A stretch of 15,526 nt of DNA from Bacilli bacterium (GCA_900772445.1 CAAHEL010000098.1:1-15526); one strand, 5' to 3'. Positions 8,468 through 14,836 are shown, numbered from the stretch's first letter. Made by a program: numbers and translations. Notes: generated by a model from the letters alone, not told the origin.

Positions 8468-9124
8468 ATGAAAGGTAAAATGATAATTGCACTACTTCCA
8501 GTTGCATTTATCATTTTTATTGTTTTAATAATTGTAGCTTTGCTTACATCATTATTTGGGAATCAAGAGATGACTTATAAAACTTCTTTTGTACTTCCAT
8601 TTGATACAAATAACTTTACTATCACATCTGATTATGGACTACGTGATGATCCATTTACTAATGAAAAATCAAAACATAATGGTATAGATGTTGTTCCAGT
8701 AAATACAAAAAATATAGTTGCAATAGCTGACGGTAAAGTTGTTGCTAGTACTCTTGATAGTGCTGGTGCTGAATATGTTTTAATAGAACATAAAATAAAT
8801 GGAACTACTTATAGATCTGGATATTGGCATTTAGAAGAAAATTCAAGAACTGTCAATGTCGGCGACGAAGTTAAGCAAGGTCAACAAGTTGGTATTATGG
8901 GAATGACTGGTCGAGCAACAGGGGTTCACTTGCATTTAGTATTACAAGTATATAATGCTAAAACAAATCAGTTTGAATATACCGATCCCACTACTATTAT
9001 TAAAAACAAAATAACTGCTAAAGATTATATCTTATATGATTATAATTCTAAAAATTTTAATAAGCCATTTGGTAATCTACTCACTACACCAGAGTTTAAT
9101 CCATTACCTAATCTTAATAATTAA
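8468..9124 (+). CDS. Membrane-anchored M23 (LytM-type) metallopeptidase, VirB1-like wall hydrolase of the transfer system
   Basis: M23 enzymes cut peptidoglycan cross-bridges or stems with a zinc ion; conjugation operons carry one to open the wall for the channel. The 218-residue protein has one N-terminal membrane segment (about 5-28), then an extracellular catalytic domain. All expected residues are present: His70 and Asp74 in HNGIDV, His121 in YWHL, and His154/His156 in GVHLHL. No lysozyme-like or NlpC/P60 domain is attached, so it is shorter than the two-domain hydrolases of Tn916-like elements. The start is uncertain: the ATG at 8468 has no clear ribosome site, while the ATG at 8480 has AAAGG five bases upstream and loses only four residues. 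It follows virB4 by 23 bases and ends the first operon segment. Confidence 0.93.
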   Translation: MKGKMIIALLPVAFIIFIVLIIVALLTSLFGNQEMTYKTSFVLPFDTNNFTITSDYGLRDDPFTNEKSKHNGIDVVPVNTKNIVAIADGKVVASTLDSAGAEYVLIEHKINGTTYRSGYWHLEENSRTVNVGDEVKQGQQVGIMGMTGRATGVHLHLVLQVYNAKTNQFEYTDPTTIIKNKITAKDYILYDYNSKNFNKPFGNLLTTPEFNPLPNLNN

Positions 9125-9140
9125 TGGCCGAACTTTTGGC
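9125..9140 (+). repeat. GGCCGAA repeat, left copy
   Basis: TGGCCGAACTTTTGGC here closely matches the first part of the repeat at 9385-9405. It lies immediately after the peptidase stop codon, so the two sets bracket the hairpin-rich region. The match is seen directly; a protein-binding role is inferred. Confidence 0.5.
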
Positions 9141-9212
9141 AAAAAAGCAATTCAAAAAGTGGCGATTTTCTAAAAAATATATATTAAAAAAGTGTGTACG
9201 ATTGTTATACAC

Positions 9213-9230
9213 CCCTTATTTTTCAAAGGG
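9213..9230. repeat. Inverted repeat CCCTT/AAGGG
   Basis: Five-base arms at 9213-9217 and 9226-9230 around an 8-base loop. It lies between the two ACGATTG copies. The same arm sequence recurs in the stronger hairpin at 9291-9307. Confidence 0.4.
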
Positions 9231-9268
9231 TAAGAAGTTAACGATTGTATAACAAAAAGATAAAATGT

Positions 9269-9282
9269 AAACACTTGTGTTT
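9269..9282. repeat. Inverted repeat AAACAC/GTGTTT followed by a T run
   Basis: Arms at 9269-9274 and 9277-9282 are perfect, with only TT between, so at least one pair must open. A run of T continues to 9285. It could act as a weak terminator for the upstream operon, but the stem is too AT-rich to be sure. Confidence 0.4.
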
Positions 9283-9290
9283 TTTAGAAA

Positions 9291-9307
9291 CCCTTATGAA
9301 ATAAGGG
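9291..9307. repeat. Perfect hairpin CCCTTAT-gaa-ATAAGGG
   Basis: Seven-base perfect arms (9291-9297 and 9301-9307) around a three-base loop. No T run follows on the + strand, so it is not a standard terminator. It is three bases from the next hairpin, and the pair would extrude well on single-stranded DNA. Confidence 0.6.
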
Positions 9308-9309
9308 AA

Positions 9310-9328
9310 AATTCGCCACTGGCGAATT
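9310..9328. repeat. Perfect hairpin AATTCGCC-act-GGCGAATT
   Basis: Eight-base perfect arms (9310-9317 and 9321-9328) around a three-base loop, GC-rich near the tip. It is the strongest dyad in the region and a reasonable candidate for the relaxase-recognised hairpin of oriT. No nic site is assigned. Confidence 0.6.
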
Positions 9329-9330
9329 GT

Positions 9331-9359
9331 TTGTAAACAGGATTTATCCTGCTTTAAAT
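9331..9359 (+). promoter_or_regulatory. Candidate promoter for the mobilisation genes
   Basis: TTGTAA (9331-9336) and TTAAAT (9354-9359) are spaced by 17 bases, four of six matches each to the sigma-A boxes. The palindrome 9338-9351 fills the spacer, and the TTGGCCGAA tandem repeat lies just past the expected start point. In AT-rich DNA such matches arise by chance, so support is modest. Confidence 0.3.
9338..9351. repeat. Perfect dyad CAGGAT-tt-ATCCTG
   Basis: Six-base arms (9338-9343 and 9346-9351) with a TT centre, a 14-bp near-continuous palindrome suited to a dimeric DNA-binding protein. It falls between the candidate -35 and -10 boxes at 9331-9359. Confidence 0.55.
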
Positions 9360-9384
9360 AGAACTTAAAAGTTAGTACATTTTT

Positions 9385-9405
9385 TTGGCCGAACTCTTGG
9401 CCGAA
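9385..9405 (+). repeat. Tandem TTGGCCGAA direct repeat (12-bp period), possible RHH operator
   Basis: TTGGCCGAA occurs twice, at 9385-9393 and 9397-9405, separated by CTC, giving a period of about one helical turn. RHH proteins often bind closely spaced short repeats, and two RHH genes follow within 360 bases. The site lies just before the ribosome site of the 41-residue gene, well placed for autoregulation. Binding is not shown. Confidence 0.5.
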
Positions 9406-9420
9406 GATAGAAAGGATTTT

Positions 9421-9546
9421 ATGAAATTATTTTTAATTATTTTAGGAATTAATATTCTAATATTTTTAATTGTATTTGTTTTCTGTGCTTGTAAGGTTGC
9501 AAGTTTATGTGATAAAGAAATGGAAAAAATAAATAAAGATATTTAA
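9421..9546 (+). CDS. 41-residue single-pass membrane protein
   Basis: This short frame has a strong ribosome site (GAAAGGA ending six bases before the ATG), which argues that it is real. The product begins MKLFLIILGINILIFLIVFV, one membrane segment (about 2-22), followed by FCACKVASLCDKEMEKINKD, a short Cys-containing (three Cys) charged tail that should face the cytoplasm. Tiny membrane proteins of this shape are commonly found beside mobilisation genes of Gram-positive elements, but I cannot assign a family. It is the first gene after the hairpin-rich region and is followed 46 bases later by an RHH gene. A role as a membrane tether or channel accessory would be a guess. Confidence 0.62.
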   Translation: MKLFLIILGINILIFLIVFVFCACKVASLCDKEMEKINKDI

Positions 9547-9592
9547 GTTGTTATATTAAAATTTTATTATTTTATAAAAGGGGGTTATATAA

Positions 9593-9760
9593 ATGAATGA
9601 TAAAAAAAATAATTATTTAAAAGTACAAGTGGATCAAAAAATGGAAGAAGCATTTAGAAAGATTATTGAGAAAAAAGGATTATCAATTCAAACTGCTTTA
9701 GAAATTATAATTAAAAATTATATACTTGAAAACTTGGATTGTATATTGAATAGTAAATAA
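9593..9760 (+). CDS. 55-residue ribbon-helix-helix protein (RelB/Arc-like)
   Basis: The frame starts with AAGGGGGT at 9578-9585, seven bases before the ATG. Residues 8-14 (YLKVQVD) form the beta strand, 15-29 (QKMEEAFRKIIEKKG) helix A and 32-45 (IQTALEIIIKNYIL) helix B, an RHH fold close to the DNA-binding halves of RelB/DinJ-type antitoxins. No toxin gene is next to it; instead its stop overlaps the start of the MobC-like gene (TAATG), implying coupled translation and a place in the relaxosome or its regulation. The GGCCGAA repeats upstream are possible binding sites. The fold is a fair call; the role is inferred. Confidence 0.7.
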   Translation: MNDKKNNYLKVQVDQKMEEAFRKIIEKKGLSIQTALEIIIKNYILENLDCILNSK

Positions 9761-10191
9761 TGAATGAAAATAAAAATTCAAATATTGTTGCTTTCAGACT
9801 AGCTCCACATAAGAAAAAATTATTACAAGATCAAGCTGATAAAAATAATATGAAATTAAGTGAGTATTGTAAATTAGTTTTATTAGATTATTTGGAACAA
9901 TCAATGTTATTAGATACACAAAAAAAGTTGGTCGAACTAATTACAGAAACAGTACAAAATGCTAATGAAAAACAATTCTATAAAATACTTACTATGCTAA
10001 ATAAAAATAATATAGGAATAGAAACTATAATATTACAAAATGATATGACTTATAAATATTTTGATATACCACAGACAAGATCTGAATTAAATACCCATTT
10101 AGTAAATCACCCTATAACAGAAGTTGCAAGAGAACAAGTATTAAAAAATATTCGTGAATTAAGAAATAAAAAGGAACTAACTGATGAGTAG
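9760..10191 (+). CDS. MobC-like RHH relaxosome accessory protein
   Basis: Accessory proteins of this kind bind oriT beside the nic site and help the relaxase melt and cut it. The 143-residue protein has an N-terminal RHH module: strand NIVAFRLA (8-15), helix PHKKKLLQDQADKNN (16-30) and helix LSEYCKLVLLDYLEQ (33-47). The rest (about 55-143) is helical with long amphipathic stretches and a basic end (IRELRNKKELTDE). It is joined to both neighbours: its ATG overlaps the stop of the 55-residue RHH gene, and its last eight bases overlap the relaxase gene. That exact placement before a relaxase is the main support for the MobC-like call. Confidence 0.75.
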   Translation: MNENKNSNIVAFRLAPHKKKLLQDQADKNNMKLSEYCKLVLLDYLEQSMLLDTQKKLVELITETVQNANEKQFYKILTMLNKNNIGIETIILQNDMTYKYFDIPQTRSELNTHLVNHPITEVAREQVLKNIRELRNKKELTDE

Positions 10192-11611
10192 TAATATAGT
10201 AGCTATCGTCCGTTATAAGAAAGATGTTAATTTTCAAAAGTTAGTTGGTGGTTGGTGTAAGTATGTTTCAAAGGACGGTGCTGACGGAAAAAGTTTAAAA
10301 GATTTTTCTTCTAGTGATGAATTGTTTGATAAAGAATTTGGAATATATGATGATACTATTGATAATGATATTAATTACATTTGGGATAAAAACGGAGATA
10401 TAAAAAAAGAAGATATATTAAAAGATTTGCCAAAAGATGAATCAGGTAGAATGTGGAATTTAGTTATTTCATTCCCACCAGATTTTGCTTTAGAATCTGG
10501 ACTTAAAACTAAACAAGATTATTATATGATGACTAAAGCTATTATGCCTAGATTTTTATTAGATAATGATTTTGACTTAACTAATACACGGTGGTATGCA
10601 AGTAAACATAATGATACTGATAATCCACATCTTCATATTACTATTTTTGAAAAAGAAATTAGAAGAAAAAAAGATACATTAGAAAAGTCATCAATAAAAT
10701 ATTTAAAAAGTAATATTGCTTCTTATTTAGTAGATAACAAATCTTTTTATCAGGAACAAGATTATTTATTTTTAGGTTTGGAATATAAGATAAGAAAAAA
10801 CAATTTTACAAAAGTTGATAAAGAATTATTTTTTAGTAGTAAATATAGAAAAGCATTAAATAAGGATTTATTGAATCTATATGATAAACTACCAAAAAGG
10901 GGCCGACTTCAATATAACTCAAAGAATTTAGATTATTGTAGAAAAGATATTGATAAAGTTATAGAAAGAATTTTATATCACGACACTATCAAGTATGAAT
11001 TTGAAAAATACTATCATAGTTTAGAAGAAATACAAAGAGAACAAAAAAAGTTATATGGTAATAATGCAAATAATAAATATATAGAAAATAAAATGAAACG
11101 TTTATATTCTAAAATAGGAAATGATATTTTGCATAACTTTAAAGTTTATAACTCTACTGACTTTATCAAAAGACAGAAAGAATTTTTAAAAGTTAATATA
11201 ATGAATATGAATTTTAAAAGTCGTCCTGTAAAAAAGAATTCTACTATTTTAAAGTATGCTAAAGAATTATATAAACTTGGTCGTCTTGCTGAATTGTCTG
11301 ATAGTGATATAAAAAAGTTATTAAGTGATTGGATTAGAAGATCAAACTTAAATGTTAATGTTGATAATGTATTTACTGCTGTTAGAATGACAAGTGAAGA
11401 TATAAATGCTACTGATTTTTATAAATCACTATCTCACTTTGGTTATACAAAAGAAAAATATACTAATTATAAAAATAAATCTTTTTATAAAAATATTAGA
11501 TTTAAACAGTTTATTAAGAAAGCTAATTATTTTTTAGAATCTGAAAGTAAAAATGAAGAAAGATATTTACAAGAGATTTTAGAAAAAGAATTACAAGGAA
11601 AAGAGATTTAA
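10184..11611 (+). CDS. Relaxase of the MobL/MobP type (HUH endonuclease)
   Basis: Relaxases nick one strand at oriT, stay bound to the 5' end and pilot the DNA to the recipient. The 475-residue protein has the HUH signature KHNDTDNPHLHI, with His142, His149 and His151 as likely metal ligands. WCKYVSKDGADG (24-35) matches the N-terminal motif seen in this family, making Tyr27 a candidate nicking residue, and MWNLVISFPPDFA (90-102) is the expected strand before it. The C-terminal half is helical and Lys-rich, typical of MobL-type proteins, with no helicase or primase motif. The ATG has AAAAAGG ten bases upstream inside the MobC-like gene, an eight-base overlap. The coupling protein follows directly. 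A gene name is not given because family boundaries cannot be tested here. Confidence 0.9.
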   Translation: MSSNIVAIVRYKKDVNFQKLVGGWCKYVSKDGADGKSLKDFSSSDELFDKEFGIYDDTIDNDINYIWDKNGDIKKEDILKDLPKDESGRMWNLVISFPPDFALESGLKTKQDYYMMTKAIMPRFLLDNDFDLTNTRWYASKHNDTDNPHLHITIFEKEIRRKKDTLEKSSIKYLKSNIASYLVDNKSFYQEQDYLFLGLEYKIRKNNFTKVDKELFFSSKYRKALNKDLLNLYDKLPKRGRLQYNSKNLDYCRKDIDKVIERILYHDTIKYEFEKYYHSLEEIQREQKKLYGNNANNKYIENKMKRLYSKIGNDILHNFKVYNSTDFIKRQKEFLKVNIMNMNFKSRPVKKNSTILKYAKELYKLGRLAELSDSDIKKLLSDWIRRSNLNVNVDNVFTAVRMTSEDINATDFYKSLSHFGYTKEKYTNYKNKSFYKNIRFKQFIKKANYFLESESKNEERYLQEILEKELQGKEI

Positions 11612-11618
11612 AGGGGGT
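11611..11618 (+). promoter_or_regulatory. Ribosome binding site AAGGGGGT that defines a non-ATG start
   Basis: This is the same sequence used by most genes here. It lies far (163 bases) from the first ATG of the coupling protein, but exactly seven bases before ATA 11626, which opens the same frame without a stop. The overlapping TTG at 11618 is too close and stops after three codons. Confidence 0.75.
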
Positions 11619-11625
11619 TGTTAAA

Positions 11626-13467
11626 ATAAAGAAATTTAACTATTGTTTAGTAGTTATTATTTCTCTATTATTAATTATCTTTTTTCTACCGAATTTTATA
11701 AACATAGTTCAAAATAATTTTAAATTAAGTTTTAATTTTAATTTAATAGAATTAATTAAGATAATATTAAATGATAAAAAAATGATTATGGGAATCTTGC
11801 TTTTAGAGATCCTTTTCATTTTGCTTATAACTTATTATAAATATAATTTTAAGGTTAAGAACTCTCACTCTACTAATGGTATTCCAGAACGTGTAAGCTC
11901 TAATGAATTTGGTAGTAGTAAATTTGCTAGTATAAAAGAAATTAAAGATAACTTTACTACTTGGAAATTTGGAAAAGAAAATAAATCAGGTGGTATGGTT
12001 GTTGCAATAGAAAATAATAAATACTATATTGATACAAGTTCTAATCATAACTTAATTGTTGGTAGTACTGGATCTGGTAAAACAGTTAGTGTCATATTAC
12101 CACTAATTTTTAATCTAGCTGATAGTAATGAGTCAATGATTATTAATGATGTCAAGGGCGAATTATATAAATATACTTATGATTATTTAAAGAAAAAAGA
12201 TTATGATGTTAAGGTTATTAATTTAAGAGATACTAAAAATAGTGATTTTTGGAATCCTCTTACTTTAGCATATCAATATTATAAAGAAAACAATTTTGAA
12301 AAAGAAGTTGAAACAGTTAATGACTTATCAAATGCAATATGTGAAGAAGTTAATAGTCGTGATAAGTATTGGCAAGAATCATCTTCTTCTGTATTAAGTG
12401 CTTTATGTCTTGCTTTAATTGAAGATTGTAAAAATGAAAATCAAATACATTTTCATTCTATTTATAATTTGTTAGTAGAACACGGTGCTAAAAAGTATGG
12501 AGATCAAAACTCGTTAGACAAATACTTTGATGATAGGCCTTTCGGTAATACTGCTAAAAATTTGTATTCTGCTGGTAATTTTGCTCGTGGGGAAACAAGA
12601 GCTACTATCTTCTCTATATTGGCTTCAAAATTAAAAGTATTTGGCGATACTGGTATAAGTTATATAACAAGTAAAACTTCTTTTAATATGCGTGATATTG
12701 GCAAGAAAAAAACTGCAATATTTTTGGTAGTACCTGATGAAAAGTTATCTCGTCATTTTATAGGTGGCTTATTTGTAAATCAAGTCTATCAGACTTTAGT
12801 AGAAGAAGCTCAAAAAATTCCTAGTGGCGAATTAGATGTTAGAGTTAATTTAATCTTGGAAGAACTTTGTAATACTATACATATCAACGAATTATCAAAA
12901 AAACTGACAGTTGCAAGATCCAGAAAAATTAGAATATATGGTGTCGTTCAAGATTTTGGAATGATACAAGAACATTATAGAGATCAAGCTACTACTATTA
13001 AAGCAAATATGAATTTATGTTATCTTCTTACAAATGATTATAATACTGCTAGAGAAATATCAAACCGACTAGGAAAATATACAATAAAAACTACTAGAAC
13101 ATCATCTTCTAATAGATATGGCAAAGCTGATTTTAATTTATCAAGTGATACTTCTTTAACTGGTAGAGATTTACTTACTACTGATGAATTAATTAATTTT
13201 AAAGTTGGCGACGCATTATTTTTAAGAGCTCGTATGGATCCTATCAAAACTAAACTAAAACAAATAAGTGATTATCCTATAAAATATAAAATTGTTGATG
13301 AAATAAAAATTGATAATCCAGAATTTCAAAAATTAGAACTTTTTGATTTAGACACTTTTAGAATAGAAAAGGAATTATTTAAACCGGAAGAAACTAAAAA
13401 GACTACACCTACTAAAAGGGCTAACCCTACTAAAAAGAAAAAGGATAATGGGGATAAACAATCCTAG
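11626..13467 (+). CDS. virD4: VirD4/TraG-type coupling protein, probably starting at ATA
   Basis: Coupling proteins link the relaxosome to the channel and pump DNA. From ATA 11626 the product is 613 residues; from the first ATG (11782) it is 561. The longer form is preferred because the ribosome site at 11611-11618 fits only it and because it adds KKFNYCLVVIISLLLIIFF, giving the two N-terminal membrane segments (about 4-22 and 53-73) usual in this family; the ATG form keeps one. In long-form numbering Walker A GSTGSGKT is at 146-153, preceded by HNLIVG, and the B region is LILEELCN with Glu412-Glu413, Glu replacing the usual Asp. KLTVARSRKIRIYGVVQDF follows as expected. The C-terminus is Lys/Thr/Pro-rich (about 585-613). 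No ATG, GTG or TTG lies in frame between 11626 and 11782. It follows the relaxase by 14 bases. Confidence 0.9.
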   Translation: MKKFNYCLVVIISLLLIIFFLPNFINIVQNNFKLSFNFNLIELIKIILNDKKMIMGILLLEILFILLITYYKYNFKVKNSHSTNGIPERVSSNEFGSSKFASIKEIKDNFTTWKFGKENKSGGMVVAIENNKYYIDTSSNHNLIVGSTGSGKTVSVILPLIFNLADSNESMIINDVKGELYKYTYDYLKKKDYDVKVINLRDTKNSDFWNPLTLAYQYYKENNFEKEVETVNDLSNAICEEVNSRDKYWQESSSSVLSALCLALIEDCKNENQIHFHSIYNLLVEHGAKKYGDQNSLDKYFDDRPFGNTAKNLYSAGNFARGETRATIFSILASKLKVFGDTGISYITSKTSFNMRDIGKKKTAIFLVVPDEKLSRHFIGGLFVNQVYQTLVEEAQKIPSGELDVRVNLILEELCNTIHINELSKKLTVARSRKIRIYGVVQDFGMIQEHYRDQATTIKANMNLCYLLTNDYNTAREISNRLGKYTIKTTRTSSSNRYGKADFNLSSDTSLTGRDLLTTDELINFKVGDALFLRARMDPIKTKLKQISDYPIKYKIVDEIKIDNPEFQKLELFDLDTFRIEKELFKPEETKKTTPTKRANPTKKKKDNGDKQS

Positions 13468-14584
13468 TATAAATCTTTTTAATTTTAATTATCCGGTTAT
13501 AAAATTAAATAAAGATAATGTTAAAGTTGGTACTTTCTTTTCTGGTATTGGTAGTCCTGAAATGGCTTTTAAGAGATTAAAAGATAATGGTATTATTAAT
13601 AATTATGAATCAGTATTTTTTTGTGAAATAGATAAATGGGCGGTAAAAAGTTATTGTGCTATTCATAATAAAACTGAAAAAGATAATCTTGGGGATATTA
13701 CAAAAATAAATGGTAAAGATCTTCCTTACTGCGACATTTGGATTGGTGGCTTTCCTTGTCAAGATATATCTATGGCTGGTGTAAGACGTGGATTTGACTT
13801 TAATAGTAATACTAGGTCATCTCTAGGTTGGAAGATGATTCAATTCATAAAAGAAATGGATAATCCACCAAAGGTTGTTATATTTGAAAATGTAGCCGCT
13901 ATTACTAATTCTAAAATGAGAAAAACTTTAAGTCTTTTTAAACAAGATTTAGAAAATCTAGGTTATTCATTATACGATCACGTTTTAACTGCACTTGATT
14001 ATGGTACACCTCAAAATAGAGAAAGATATTTTTTAGTTGCAATTAAGGGTAAATATATCTATCATTTTCCAGAAAAAATAAAACTTAAATTAAGACTTAA
14101 AGATTTATTAGAAAAAGATATTGATCCTAACTTAGTATTATCAGAAAAAGTAAAATTTGATTTAGAGAAATTTGTTAAAAATAAAAACTATTCTAAAAAC
14201 AGTAAATTGATATGCAAGAATTTAAAAGACAAAAGAAAAAAATATGTTATAAATTTATATAGATTCGTTGACGGTAAAAATCATTGTGGACGTGATACTT
14301 CATCAAAATATAATCAGACTGCAAGGTTATGGTCTATGAATGGGTATTGTCCTACTTTAACCGCTAACTCTACTGAAGATACAAGCAAAATGATTATCTA
14401 TAAAGATAATTGTTTTTTTGTTAAGAAAATTAGTCCAATTGAAAGTTGGCGATTTATGGGATTTTCAGATGATGATTTTTATAAAGCTAAAAGTACTGGT
14501 ATGTCTAATAGACAACTGTTTAAACAGGCCGGTAATAGTATAGCAACAAATGTTATTTACTACATATTGAAAAATTTATTTTAA
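13448..14584 (+). CDS. DNA (cytosine-5) methyltransferase
   Basis: These enzymes transfer a methyl group from S-adenosylmethionine to C5 of cytosine at a specific site. The 378-residue protein has the family motifs in order: I (GTFFSGIGSPEMA, 28-40), IV with catalytic Cys104 in GGFPCQDIS, VI (FENV, 146-149), VIII (TPQNRERYF, 187-195), IX-like (YCPTLTANS) and X (QAGNSIATNVI). The target-recognition region between VIII and IX is about 100 residues, so specificity cannot be read. Length is normal. It overlaps the coupling protein by 20 bases; AAGGA lies only two bases from the ATG, so translation may rely on coupling. No restriction enzyme is nearby, so it is best seen as an orphan enzyme that could shield transferred DNA from host restriction. 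Confidence 0.95.
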   Translation: MGINNPSINLFNFNYPVIKLNKDNVKVGTFFSGIGSPEMAFKRLKDNGIINNYESVFFCEIDKWAVKSYCAIHNKTEKDNLGDITKINGKDLPYCDIWIGGFPCQDISMAGVRRGFDFNSNTRSSLGWKMIQFIKEMDNPPKVVIFENVAAITNSKMRKTLSLFKQDLENLGYSLYDHVLTALDYGTPQNRERYFLVAIKGKYIYHFPEKIKLKLRLKDLLEKDIDPNLVLSEKVKFDLEKFVKNKNYSKNSKLICKNLKDKRKKYVINLYRFVDGKNHCGRDTSSKYNQTARLWSMNGYCPTLTANSTEDTSKMIIYKDNCFFVKKISPIESWRFMGFSDDDFYKAKSTGMSNRQLFKQAGNSIATNVIYYILKNLF

Positions 14585-14598
14585 AGGGGTGTTAATTA

Positions 14599-14799
14599 AT
14601 GGAATATGAAATATTTTTGAATAAAGTTAGAAAGAATTTAGAAAAAACAGACAACTACTTTGAATGTGAAATGAATGAGATAATTGATGTTATAAGAAAT
14701 ACTTTAACTAACGAAAAAATAATTAATATATCTGATTTAGATGTTCTATTCTATAAAGTTAAATGTTATATAAATAGAATGATTAAAAAAGAAGAATAA
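14599..14799 (+). CDS. Unknown 66-residue protein
   Basis: The frame has AAAGGGGT at 14583-14590, eight bases before the ATG, the same type of ribosome site as the other genes, and starts 14 bases after the methyltransferase. The product is mostly helical and charged (MEYEIFLNKVRKNLEKTDNY..., IIDVIRNTLTNEKIINISDL..., YKVKCYINRMIKKEE), with two Cys and no membrane segment. I do not recognise it. It is the last gene before a non-coding region with its own promoters, so it probably ends the mobilisation operon. Confidence 0.6.
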   Translation: MEYEIFLNKVRKNLEKTDNYFECEMNEIIDVIRNTLTNEKIINISDLDVLFYKVKCYINRMIKKEE

Positions 14800-14803
14800 T
14801 TTT

Positions 14804-14828
14804 ACAAAATATGACAAAATATGACAAA
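14804..14828 (+). repeat. 10-bp tandem repeat ACAAAATATG, two and a half copies
   Basis: Exact copies lie at 14804-14813 and 14814-14823, with ACAAA again at 14824-14828. The repeat sits just upstream of the palindrome and promoter. It resembles a small iteron or operator array; nothing more can be said from sequence. Confidence 0.6.
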
Positions 14829-14836
14829 TCACTCAT

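Larger units (their letters stand above)
9125..9420 (+). other. Structured non-coding region, candidate origin of transfer (oriT) with regulatory sites
   Basis: No gene is visible in these 296 bases. They hold at least five short inverted repeats (9213-9230, 9269-9282, 9291-9307, 9310-9328, 9338-9351), a 5-bp dyad GTGTA/TACAC (9194-9212), the near-identical pair ACGATTGTTATAC (9198-9210) and ACGATTGTATAAC (9241-9253), and GGCCGAA repeats at both ends. Dense hairpins directly before small DNA-binding proteins and a relaxase are the usual setting of oriT. The nic site cannot be read from sequence; the call is inference from structure and place. A leader or terminator role for part of it is also possible. 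Confidence 0.45.

Noticed and set aside
9269..9285. AAACAC/GTGTTT plus T run as a firm terminator of the channel operon
   Set aside because: The stem is short and AT-rich with a two-base loop, so it is listed only as an inverted repeat.
9593..9760. Toxin-antitoxin module based on the RelB-like RHH protein
   Set aside because: No toxin-like gene adjoins it; its neighbours are a membrane peptide and the MobC-like gene, so a relaxosome or regulator role is simpler.
11618..11629. TTG at 11618 as the start of the coupling protein
   Set aside because: It directly abuts the GGGGG of the ribosome site with no spacing and stops after three codons, so it would need a frameshift or a sequence error.
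13038..13247. Reverse-strand 69-codon frame inside the coupling protein gene
   Set aside because: Chance frame opposite a conserved ATPase domain.
14804..14828. Tandem ACAAAATATG repeat as part of a CRISPR array
   Set aside because: The units are contiguous 10-mers without spacers, and no cas gene is present.
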